Origin: Candidatus Electronema nielsenii
Lineage (GTDB): Bacteria > Desulfobacterota > Desulfobulbia > Desulfobulbales > Desulfobulbaceae
Assembly (NCBI GenBank): GCA_026122915.1
Contig: JAGIXO010000035.1
Coordinates: 1 to 14,974 of the forward strand
Reading direction: 5' to 3'
DNA: 14,974 nucleotides
The position numbers were made by a program, and so were the translations under genes. Under the pieces are notes generated by a model. That model had not been told where the DNA came from. It saw only the letters and a program-made list of their open reading frames with translations, and made no database searches. Below are positions 6,616-12,693 of the stretch, piece by piece; position 1 is the first letter of the stretch; each line of letters begins with the position of its first letter.

Positions 6616-7368
6616 TCAGCCTTGCACCGCGTAGCCTCCATCCACCACCAGCACTTGGCCGTGAATCATAGCCGCTCCTTCACTGCATAGAAAGAGCGCC
6701 AAATCAGCCACATCTTCGGGGGTGGTCAGGCGACCCAAGGGTGTGCGCTCTAACGATTGTCGGATGATCTCATCGCGATTGGGGAATTTTTTAAGGGCAT
6801 CGGTATCAACAACACCTGCGCTGATGGTGTTGACTGTGATGCCTTTTGGGCCAAGTTCCACTGCCAGATGGCGCACTAACGATTCCAAGGCTGCTTTTGA
6901 GGCTCCGACCACCGTGTAATTAGGCACTGCTCGCACCGCACCGAGACTAGAAATAGCCAGCACTCGTCCGCCGGGTGCCATCAGCGGCACTGCTTGCTGA
7001 GTCAATGTGAGCATGGCTCGCGCATTGATGTCCATTGCCCAGTCCCAGTGCCGCTGGGTCAGCTCCATCACCGGTTTCAGTACCCCAGAAGCCGCATTCG
7101 AGACCAGAATATCTATCCGTTGATACTCAGCGCGAATTTGCTCGAACATCGCCAGCACGTCTTTTTCTTCTGCTACATTGGCTTTGATTGCCAAGCAGCG
7201 CACCCCGTGCCGCTCGACCGCTGCCGCAGTCTCCTCAGCATCGCTGCGGTGGCGAACATAATTCACCACAATGTCCGCGCCATGCTCCGCCAGCCGCAGG
7301 GCAATAGCCCGTCCAATGCCGCGCGATCCTCCGGTAACTAATGCTGCTTTCCCCTTCAGATTCAACAT
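6616..7368 (-). CDS. fabL: Enoyl-[acyl-carrier-protein] reductase, FabL type (SDR family)
   Basis: A 250-residue short-chain dehydrogenase/reductase. FabL-type enzymes use NADPH to reduce enoyl-ACP in the last step of each fatty-acid elongation cycle. The cofactor motif TGGSRGIG is at res. 12-19. The key evidence is the catalytic pair Tyr151 and Lys158, spaced Y-x6-K as in enoyl reductases rather than Y-x3-K as in FabG-type ketoreductases. Other FabL hallmarks are NAASGVLKPVMEL (91-103), HWDW.M.INA (107-116) and DTDALKKFPNRD. The length equals that of Bacillus subtilis FabL. AGGAG lies 7 nt before the ATG. Substrate cannot be confirmed from sequence; an SDR of other function is the alternative. 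Confidence 0.83.
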   Translation of the reverse strand: MLNLKGKAALVTGGSRGIGRAIALRLAEHGADIVVNYVRHRSDAEETAAAVERHGVRCLAIKANVAEEKDVLAMFEQIRAEYQRIDILVSNAASGVLKPVMELTQRHWDWAMDINARAMLTLTQQAVPLMAPGGRVLAISSLGAVRAVPNYTVVGASKAALESLVRHLAVELGPKGITVNTISAGVVDTDALKKFPNRDEIIRQSLERTPLGRLTTPEDVADLALFLCSEGAAMIHGQVLVVDGGYAVQG

Positions 7369-7462
7369 CCCTCATCTCCTGTGCAAAATCTTTCAGTCTG
7401 CTGTCAGCCGGTCGGCCCGGAACAGCGGTCGATTATTGTATTAAGGACTGTCTTTGTCGCTG

Positions 7463-7493
7463 AATGTACCTTGCACGGCCTTTCTTTGCAAGG
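7463..7493 (-). promoter_or_regulatory. Candidate fabL promoter with an overlapping inverted repeat
   Basis: On the - strand TTGCAA (7491-7486) and TACATT (7468-7463) are spaced by 17 bp, about 95 bp before the fabL ATG. A 7-bp inverted repeat CCTTGCA/TGCAAGG (7469-7475 and 7487-7493) covers the -35 box and the end of the spacer, where a repressor operator would be expected. A separate TACAAT box at 7440-7435 is an alternative -10. Both promoter matches are moderate (4 of 6 per box). Confidence 0.4.
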
Positions 7494-7549
7494 GCAAGGT
7501 TCACAGGAGGGCCGCCTGTTGCTCTTTCAGAGTTCAGCACCGCGAAAAA

Positions 7550-7588
7550 ATATAAAGGGGACCGCCTTGTGGCCAGTCCCCTTTATAT
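7550..7588 (-). terminator. Strong intrinsic terminator of the 41-residue peptide unit
   Basis: A perfect 13-bp stem (7550-7562 with 7576-7588, core GGGGAC/GTCCCC) with a 13-nt loop that can form an inner GCC/GGC pair. On the - strand it is followed directly by five further T residues (7549-7545). There is no T-run on the + strand side, so it acts in the - direction. It lies 62 bp after the stop of the small gene at 7651-7776. Confidence 0.8.
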
Positions 7589-7650
7589 ATATGCTTACGG
7601 CGGTGAGAAAAAATCCTACGTTTTTGCTACTTGCAGCATGTTCTTGCTGC

Positions 7651-7776
7651 TCAATCCTTCTTATCCCCGTCCTCTGCCTTACAGAACGCTGTCACAACAG
7701 TCAGGGCAGCGATCAGCACTACGCCAAAAAATGCCACAACGAAAAACCAAGAGCAATCACTGCACTCTGCACCCAT
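7651..7776 (-). CDS. Small single-pass membrane peptide, 41 residues, unknown function
   Basis: A 41-codon gene shorter than usual annotation cut-offs. The product starts MGAECSDCS (Cys5-x2-Cys8), has one 22-residue hydrophobic helix (W10 to F31, beginning WFFVVAFFGVV), then Cys32 at the membrane edge and a polar tail KAEDGDKKD. AAGGAG lies 6 nt before the ATG, an optimal ribosome binding site. The gene is framed by a near-consensus sigma-54 promoter upstream and an intrinsic terminator downstream on the same strand, which together argue strongly that it is real. I do not recognise the family. The CxxC pair could bind metal or form a disulfide, which is inference. It might be a regulatory or assembly subunit of a membrane complex; no partner gene is adjacent. 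Confidence 0.72.
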   Translation of the reverse strand: MGAECSDCSWFFVVAFFGVVLIAALTVVTAFCKAEDGDKKD

Positions 7777-7782
7777 TCACAG

Positions 7783-7788
7783 CTCCTT
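7783..7788 (-). promoter_or_regulatory. Strong ribosome binding site of the 41-residue peptide
   Basis: AAGGAG on the - strand, 6 nt from the ATG at 7776. It is among the best Shine-Dalgarno matches in the window and fixes the start of the small gene. Confidence 0.8.
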
Positions 7789-7841
7789 TGTTGATGAAAG
7801 GACCGCTTCTACAGGATTGAGATATCCTCCATTGTGGTGCA

Positions 7842-7858
7842 AGCAAATGTCATGCCAA
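7842..7858 (-). promoter_or_regulatory. Near-consensus sigma-54 (RpoN) promoter
   Basis: On the - strand the site reads TTGGCATGACATTTGCT. Compared with the consensus YTGGCACG-N4-TTGCW only one base differs (T for C), and the -24 GG and -12 GC are exactly 10 bp apart as required. The start would be near 7831, giving a leader of about 55 nt with a small AGGAT/ATCCT hairpin before the peptide gene. Sigma-54 promoters need an enhancer-binding activator; no activator gene or clear upstream binding site is visible. Confidence 0.72.
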
Positions 7859-8090
7859 TTCACTGTACTGAAACGATATGATTCATAAACGCCAATTTAA
7901 ACCGGTACTTTCGGTGAGGCATTTCTCTTGAAAAACAGCTTTTTGTCTATAGGCTTTTCGGTAGTGGATACTTTTTTCTCAGTTTACAAAACTGTAATGG
8001 GTATTTTTTACCTATGTATCTTGTTGCTACGTTTGTTAGAAAGGTACGTTGAAAGCAAAAACGGTATAACAAATCGGTATCGGTAATAGG
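7859..8090. other. AT-rich non-coding region upstream of the sigma-54 promoter
   Basis: No frame with a plausible start and ribosome binding site is seen on either strand. It contains the 3' flank of sanA, short repeats of CGGTAT/CGGTAC type (for example at 8061-8090), an imperfect palindrome TTCACTGTACTGAA just upstream of the -24 box (7859-7872), and several A/T tracts. It is where upstream activator sites for the sigma-54 promoter would be expected, but none can be named. Confidence 0.5.
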
Positions 8091-8756
8091 TCAAATGATA
8101 ATTGTATCGCCTAAGTATTTTGGTTGCGTATGAAAAAAATACACGTCAACAAAGCACATAACTTTAGAGAAAAACTCTCTAATCCGTGTTTTTAAACCCC
8201 AATGCAAAGTTACGTCACGAGCATTATATCCGTACAATTCAATCCCGTATTGCCTACCTATATATACTGCTCTTGTGTTATGAAATTTTTGAGATATAAC
8301 AATGCCTTTGTTTTGACCAAAGATTTCTTTAAAGCGCAAGATAGAATCTAATGTTCTAAACCCAGCATAATCGCAGATCACATTTTCTTCTTTCACACCT
8401 GCTTTGACTAAATCTCGCTTCATGGTCATCGGCTCATTGTACTGAAGGGTGCTGTTATCTCCTGAGACAATGATCTTTTTGCATTTACCACTTTGATACA
8501 GCTCTATCGCTGCTGTTATCCTGTATTGGTAATAGAGATTCTTTTTCCCTTCCCCCAGCCATTTTGAGGTGCCTAAAAGAATGGCACAGTACACAGGCTG
8601 CAACTCTTTAATGTTGTCAAAGGTGTATTGCGCAGAGCTGTTGATGAGCAGATTAATTCCAGTAAGACTGATCATGATCAAAAACATGACCATGCCAAAT
8701 CCTGCCAAAATCTTCTGTCTTTTTTTCATCAGCTGCCCAAGATAAACTGATTGCAT
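8091..8756 (-). CDS. sanA: SanA-like envelope protein (YdcF/DUF218 family)
   Basis: A 221-residue protein with one N-terminal signal-anchor helix (ILAGFGMVMFLIMISLTGINLLI) and a DUF218 domain facing the periplasm. In E. coli SanA contributes to envelope barrier function (vancomycin exclusion at high temperature); the biochemical activity is unknown. Close matches to SanA throughout: LLGTSKW, YQYRITAAIELYQSGK, SGDN, YNEPMTMKRDLVKAGV, DYAGFRTLDSI, KFHNTRAVYI and the C-terminal TRIREF...PKYLGD. The longest form is given; a start at 8729 (MKKRQK) matches the family better, and neither has a strong ribosome binding site. Its DNA is much more AT-rich than the neighbours (20 of 60 G+C at 8101-8160), suggesting transfer. 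It follows hslU by 60 bp. Confidence 0.87.
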   Translation of the reverse strand: MQSVYLGQLMKKRQKILAGFGMVMFLIMISLTGINLLINSSAQYTFDNIKELQPVYCAILLGTSKWLGEGKKNLYYQYRITAAIELYQSGKCKKIIVSGDNSTLQYNEPMTMKRDLVKAGVKEENVICDYAGFRTLDSILRFKEIFGQNKGIVISQKFHNTRAVYIGRQYGIELYGYNARDVTLHWGLKTRIREFFSKVMCFVDVYFFHTQPKYLGDTIII

Positions 8757-8759
8757 ACC

Positions 8760-8785
8760 AAAGAGGAAAATGCCTTTACCTCTTT
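8760..8785. terminator. Weak hairpin between hslU and sanA
   Basis: AAAGAGG and CCTCTTT form a 7-bp stem with a 12-nt loop in the 60-bp gap after hslU. There is no T-run after it on the - strand, so it may be only a partial terminator or a processing site; sanA could still be read through from the hslVU operon. Confidence 0.3.
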
Positions 8786-8816
8786 CATATTCACGAACAA
8801 AGATAATCTGACCGCA

Positions 8817-10235
8817 TTACAGAATATACCTGCTCAAGTCCTCGTTTTCTGAAATAACAGAAAGCTGTTGCCGGACATATTCCGCTGTTACGGTGAACAG
8901 TTGCTCGTCCAGCTCTGAGGCATCGTAGGAAAGTTTGTCTAAAACGCATTCGATCACGGTATGCAGCCGCCGCGCGCCGATATCCTCGGTCTTGCGGTTA
9001 ACCTCTGCCGCAATCCGCGCCATCTCTTGGATCGCCGCTTCGTCAAATTTCAGCTCGATCCCCTCGGTTTTCAGCAACGCGATGTATTGCTTGATCAGGG
9101 CGTTATTTGGCTCGGTAAGGATGCGAAAAAATTCCTCTTCACCAAGGGCGTTTAGATTCACCCGAATAGGGAAGCGGCCTTGCAGCTCTGGGGCTAAGTC
9201 CGAGGGTTTGTTAGTATAAAAGGCACCGGAAGCGATAAAAAGGATGTGATCGGTACGCACCGGGCCGTATTTGGTGGTTACGGTCGAGCCTTCAACAATG
9301 GGCAGAAGGTCGCGCTGTACGCCTTCCCGCGAGACATCTGGGCCGTGGCCACCACCGCCGCGTGAAGCGATCTTATCGATTTCATCGAGAAAAATAATGC
9401 CAGTCTGCTCGGTACGGCGCACGGCTTTTTCTGCTACGCTTTCAGTATCGACCAGTTTATGCGCCTCTTCTTTCTTCAAATATTCAAGGGCTTCCGGCAC
9501 CCTGACTTTGCGCTCTTGCTTCTGGCCGGGGAAAATTTTAGAAAACGCCTCTTGCAGCGAGGACTGCATGTCTTCCATACCGGAGGTAGAAAAAACCTCA
9601 ACAATCGAACCTTGCGGCTTACCGGTGGCTACCTTTAACTCAACTAAGCGATCATCTAACTCACCGCTGTGGAGCATCCGGCGCAATTTTTCGCGAGTTT
9701 TCTCCATGCTGCTGCGCAGATTGCTCTCCTCGTTGCCCTCGTCATACGGCAGGACAAGTACTTCATCTTCATTGATCGGCTTTTTCGCAGGCAGCGGCGG
9801 CAGAAGTAGGTCAAGAAGCCGCTCTTCCGCAGCAACGGCAGCTTTGGCCGCCACGCCTTCCTCCTCCTCTTTCGTGACCATGTTGACCGCTAACTGCACC
9901 AAATCACGAATCATTGACTCCACATCGCGACCTACATAACCAACCTCGGTGAACTTAGAGGCTTCGACTTTGAGAAAGGGCGACTGAGCAAGATGAGCCA
10001 GCCGCCGGGCGATTTCTGTCTTTCCCACCCCAGTGGGGCCGATCATGATGATATTTTTCGGCGCAATTTCTTCGCGCAAAGGAGGCGGCACCTGCTGCCG
10101 CCGCCAGCGACTGCGGAGAGCGATGGCCACGGAGCGTTTGGCCTCATTTTGACCGATGATATAGCGGTCTAACTCCTGCACAATCTGCTTGGGGGTGAGA
10201 GAATTCAATGGGTTCATAAATGTTTTGTTCGTCAT
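8817..10235 (-). CDS. hslU: ATP-dependent protease ATPase subunit HslU (ClpY)
   Basis: A 472-residue AAA+ unfoldase that forms hexamers on HslV and threads substrates into its chamber in the cytosol. The N-terminus has LTPKQIVQELDRYIIGQNEAK, the Walker A is GPTGVGKT (res. 66-73), the substrate-gripping pore loop GYVG (99-102), an intermediate I-domain spans roughly 115-240, the Walker B is IIFLDEID (280-287), then LQGRFPIR (351-358) and the sensor GARR (420-423). It ends DLSRYIL, the conserved tail that docks into HslV. It is somewhat longer than E. coli HslU (443), mainly through the I-domain. Start at 10235 is supported by CAGG 5 nt upstream; Met7 is an alternative. It follows hslV by 24 bp. 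Confidence 0.96.
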   Translation of the reverse strand: MTNKTFMNPLNSLTPKQIVQELDRYIIGQNEAKRSVAIALRSRWRRQQVPPPLREEIAPKNIIMIGPTGVGKTEIARRLAHLAQSPFLKVEASKFTEVGYVGRDVESMIRDLVQLAVNMVTKEEEEGVAAKAAVAAEERLLDLLLPPLPAKKPINEDEVLVLPYDEGNEESNLRSSMEKTREKLRRMLHSGELDDRLVELKVATGKPQGSIVEVFSTSGMEDMQSSLQEAFSKIFPGQKQERKVRVPEALEYLKKEEAHKLVDTESVAEKAVRRTEQTGIIFLDEIDKIASRGGGGHGPDVSREGVQRDLLPIVEGSTVTTKYGPVRTDHILFIASGAFYTNKPSDLAPELQGRFPIRVNLNALGEEEFFRILTEPNNALIKQYIALLKTEGIELKFDEAAIQEMARIAAEVNRKTEDIGARRLHTVIECVLDKLSYDASELDEQLFTVTAEYVRQQLSVISENEDLSRYIL

Positions 10236-10243
10236 TGAGGCCT

Positions 10244-10270
10244 GTAGGGACTAAGATTTTCAGTCCCTAC
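10244..10270 (-). promoter_or_regulatory. Perfect hairpin at the hslV-hslU junction
   Basis: GTAGGGACT, a 9-nt loop, AGTCCCTAC: a perfect 9-bp stem spanning the last codons and stop of hslV and ending one base before the CAGG ribosome binding site of hslU. No U-run follows, so it is not a classical terminator. It could set the hslV to hslU expression ratio or block exonuclease decay; this is inference. Confidence 0.55.
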
Positions 10271-10823
10271 TCAACCTTGGGAGAGCAGCCAGCACTTTTT
10301 CCACAATCAAGTTGTGATTGGTATATACGCAGATAGAAGCGGCAATCTTCATAGACTCACGGGCAATCATTTCCGCATCTAAATCGGAATGAGCGACCAA
10401 GGCCGTTGCCGCAGCTTGGGCAAAAGCTCCGCCGGAGCCGATAGCGAGAATACCGTCGTCAGACTCGATCACGTCACCGCTGCCGGAAAGAAGCAGGGAA
10501 TATTTGCTATCAACCGCGATCATCATCGCCTCAAGGCGACGGAGCATCTTGTCTGTGCGCCAGTCTTTGGCTAACTCCACAGCGGCCCGCATCAGGTTGC
10601 CGTTGAACTGCTCTAACTTCTGCTCCAACCGGTCGTAAAGCGTGAAGGCATCGGCGGTGGAACCAGCAAAGCCGGTGATTACCCGATCTTGATGCAACCT
10701 GCGCACTTTGCGGGCATTGTGCTTGATTACGGTTTGACCAAGCGAAACTTGGCCGTCTCCGGCCATGACTACTTCGCCTTTGTGCCGGATCGCAAGAATA
10801 GTTGTTGAACGTATCTGTTTCAT
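10260..10823 (-). CDS. hslV: ATP-dependent protease peptidase subunit HslV (ClpQ)
   Basis: A 187-residue N-terminal-threonine peptidase of the proteasome beta family; two hexameric rings form the degradation chamber used with HslU. The start MKQIRS precedes TTILAIRHKGEV, so Thr7 would be the catalytic N-terminal nucleophile after removal of a six-residue leader (E. coli HslV loses only its Met). Other motifs are VVMAGDGQVSLG, NARKVRRL (with the conserved catalytic Lys39), GFAGSTADAFTL, AVELAKDWRTDKMLRRLEA and AIGSGG (127-132). The frame is open upstream to 10952, but those 43 residues overlap the SH3 gene and are unlike HslV, so 10823 is used. It begins 19 bp after the SH3 gene. Confidence 0.95.
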   Translation of the reverse strand: MKQIRSTTILAIRHKGEVVMAGDGQVSLGQTVIKHNARKVRRLHQDRVITGFAGSTADAFTLYDRLEQKLEQFNGNLMRAAVELAKDWRTDKMLRRLEAMMIAVDSKYSLLLSGSGDVIESDDGILAIGSGGAFAQAAATALVAHSDLDAEMIARESMKIAASICVYTNHNLIVEKVLAALPRLSRD

Positions 10824-10842
10824 GTCTTTGTTAGAAAAGTGA

Positions 10843-11445
10843 TCAGCGGAGACTACTTTTTTTGCGCTGCGGACTGTGAGAAAGGCGACCGAGCAGCCAG
10901 CCGAGCAGCAGCACGCCGCCACCAGACAGGAACCAAAGGGCTTTACCCGCATCCTCCGCCGCTCTCCGCTCGGCCTTGATCGCGTTTTGCTCGCTAATAC
11001 AGGCAGCTAATTTGTCACCTTCGCCGTCTTGATGTTCTTTGAGAGCACTCAGTTCCATACTCAACTCACTATTTTTTCGCTGGATTTGCTCGTTTTCTGT
11101 TCGCAGTTTTTTAATATCCTCAACCGGCGGAGCAATAGGAGTCAGGAGCAACTTGGGCAACCAACCGTCCATACCGTCCTGAAACCGCACTTTGGCCCAG
11201 CCATTTTTTTCCTCTATGAGTTCGGCTCGATCACTGACTTTAACCATCTTGATGATCTTGTACTGTTCCCCAGCCCCTCTTCGCACCGGCACATCTATGT
11301 TGGCCGAGACAAAAAGGTTCTCTGCTACAGCCAAAACAGGCAGTAAGAGCGCAGCTGCAACAAGCAGCGGGAACAGGCGGCGTGGCCCAGCCGTCAAAAC
11401 AGCGCGTTCTAAAAAAAGATGTGCGGCACAATTACCCCTATTCAT
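10843..11445 (-). CDS. YgiM-like SH3-domain membrane protein (TIGR04211-type)
   Basis: A 200-residue envelope protein with a signal peptide or N-terminal helix (res. 23-41, LFPLLVAAALLLPVLAVA), a bacterial SH3 domain (about 44-102; VPVRRGAGEQYKIIKMVKV, GWAKVRFQDGMDGWLPKLLL), a polar coiled coil (about 108-166) and a C-terminal membrane helix (about 168-187, ALWFLSGGGVLLLGWLLG) ending in a basic tail. This SH3-coil-TM order is that of E. coli YgiM. The bulk would be periplasmic; function is unknown, possibly cell-wall binding. AAGGAT lies about 10 nt before the ATG. It is the first gene of the hslVU operon. Confidence 0.85.
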   Translation of the reverse strand: MNRGNCAAHLFLERAVLTAGPRRLFPLLVAAALLLPVLAVAENLFVSANIDVPVRRGAGEQYKIIKMVKVSDRAELIEEKNGWAKVRFQDGMDGWLPKLLLTPIAPPVEDIKKLRTENEQIQRKNSELSMELSALKEHQDGEGDKLAACISEQNAIKAERRAAEDAGKALWFLSGGGVLLLGWLLGRLSHSPQRKKSSLR

Positions 11446-11540
11446 GGAAGCTGTTATCCTTCTGGTTTTCTGTTGGCGGTGATCTTACTTTGACTCTGCC
11501 GACGCTCGGCTCTTGTAGCACTAAAAAGCTATCAGGCTAC

Positions 11541-11568
11541 ACTATATGACGGCTGCCCTGCAAGTCAA
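11541..11568 (-). promoter_or_regulatory. Sigma-70 promoter of the SH3-hslV-hslU operon
   Basis: On the - strand TTGACT (11568-11563) and TATAGT (11546-11541), each matching the consensus at 5 of 6, are separated by 16 bp. Transcription would start near 11534, leaving a leader of about 90 nt with a small GCCGA/TCGGC hairpin (11498-11510). It is the best sigma-70 site in the window. Confidence 0.7.
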
Positions 11569-11628
11569 GAAAAGCGAAAGATGCAGGCTGGTAGTGAGAA
11601 CAGCGGCCAGCAGCAATTTTCAGAGTAT

Positions 11629-12672
11629 CTACAAGGTCTCGGATAGGGCAGAGATATGGCTGCTTTCACCCAGCACAATCAGGATATCGCCTGCCATAAT
11701 TTTGGTTTCTGAGCCAGGGTTGAAGATCATAGGCATATCTTCCCGTTTGATTGCTACGACAATGATGCCGTATTTTTGTCGAACCCCGGTTTCCATCAGG
11801 GTTTTACCGACATAAGCGGCTTGCTTACCCACCATCAGCTCTTCCATGCGCAGACCTAAATCACCTGCTTGCGTGGCTAAATCAAGGAAATCAACCACTG
11901 TAGGTCGAACAATAAGCTGGGCCATCCGGCGCGCGCCGATGCAGTAAGGCGAAATCACCCGACTGGCTCCGGCCCGCTCTAATTTCTTGGTTGCGCCAGC
12001 TACACCGCTGGAGCGGGCAAGGATGAACAGCTTCTGGTTAAGGCCACGGGCGGTGAGCGTAATATAGACATTCTTCTCGTCCGATGAGACTGCTGTGATT
12101 AAGCCACGAGCCTGTTTAATGCCAGCCGCCAGCAGAATGTCGTCATCCGAAGCATCGCCTTTCAGCTCTGAATAGCCAAGGCGATCTATCGCCTCTATCA
12201 CACTTTCATCGCTTTCAATGACAACGAAAGGGCGATTGCTCTCTTTAAGAATAGAGGCTATTTCCTGGCCTATCCTACCAAACCCGCAGATGATGTAATG
12301 ATCATGCAGCTTCGTTACTTTCTTTTGCATTCTTCTCTTGGTGACAATATGGTGCAGACCGCCTTCAACCATTGTTTCGGTGATCTGACTGAACAGATAC
12401 ATCACATAACCCACACCAGAGAAGATCAGTAGGATGGTGAAGAGGCGACCTGCTAAGGTGACTGGCGCGATGTCGCCGTAGCCAACGGTGGTGATGGTGA
12501 TGGCAGTCAGATAGAGGCCCTCAAAAAAGCTAAAGCCCTCCAGCAGCATGTAACCGGTCGGCCCGACGAGCAGCAAAAGAATGAGCGGCGAGGCAGGCAG
12601 CAGGTATTTGCTGGCTTTCTTCGCAAACAGCCTGTATAGCCGGAGAATCGAAGCTGGAATACCGCCTTGCAT
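11629..12672 (-). CDS. Potassium channel with RCK (TrkA-N/TrkA-C) domains
   Basis: A 347-residue two-transmembrane K+ channel like MthK. The first helix is about res. 26-45, the pore loop carries the selectivity filter TTVGYGD (61-67), and the second helix is about 76-97. A cytoplasmic RCK-N Rossmann domain begins YIICGFGRIGQE (126-137) with VIESDE (151-156) and KGDASDDDIL (171-180), followed by an RCK-C domain (about 265-340, ending GDILIVLGESSHI). Such channels release or balance K+ under nucleotide or cation control; the ligand is not evident. An internal Met start of a soluble RCK protein is not obvious. The gene begins 21 bp after the upstream ribonuclease gene with no clear ribosome binding site, so it is probably co-transcribed with it. 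Confidence 0.92.
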   Translation of the reverse strand: MQGGIPASILRLYRLFAKKASKYLLPASPLILLLLVGPTGYMLLEGFSFFEGLYLTAITITTVGYGDIAPVTLAGRLFTILLIFSGVGYVMYLFSQITETMVEGGLHHIVTKRRMQKKVTKLHDHYIICGFGRIGQEIASILKESNRPFVVIESDESVIEAIDRLGYSELKGDASDDDILLAAGIKQARGLITAVSSDEKNVYITLTARGLNQKLFILARSSGVAGATKKLERAGASRVISPYCIGARRMAQLIVRPTVVDFLDLATQAGDLGLRMEELMVGKQAAYVGKTLMETGVRQKYGIIVVAIKREDMPMIFNPGSETKIMAGDILIVLGESSHISALSETL

Positions 12673-12693
12673 GGGGGATAACTTAAGTTGCTG

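Noticed and set aside
7381..7794. A 137-residue + strand frame ending in a cysteine-rich, lipoprotein-like stretch, and two overlapping + frames (7464-7820, 7631-7888)
   Set aside because: They have no ribosome binding site, run through a strong hairpin at 7550-7588, and overlap the better supported - strand peptide gene; their hydrophobic segment is the antisense of its membrane helix.
7889..8090. Short CGGTAT/CGGTAC repeats considered as a possible CRISPR-like or iteron array
   Set aside because: Copies are only 6-12 bp, unevenly spaced and few; no repeat-spacer pattern or replication gene is present.
9271..9939. A 222-residue + strand open frame rich in Ser, Thr and Arg
   Set aside because: It is fully antisense to conserved hslU domains including the Walker B region, with low-complexity composition.
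10824..10952. A 43-residue N-terminal extension of HslV
   Set aside because: It overlaps the end of the SH3 gene in another frame and is unlike any HslV; the family start at MKQIRSTTIL is clear.
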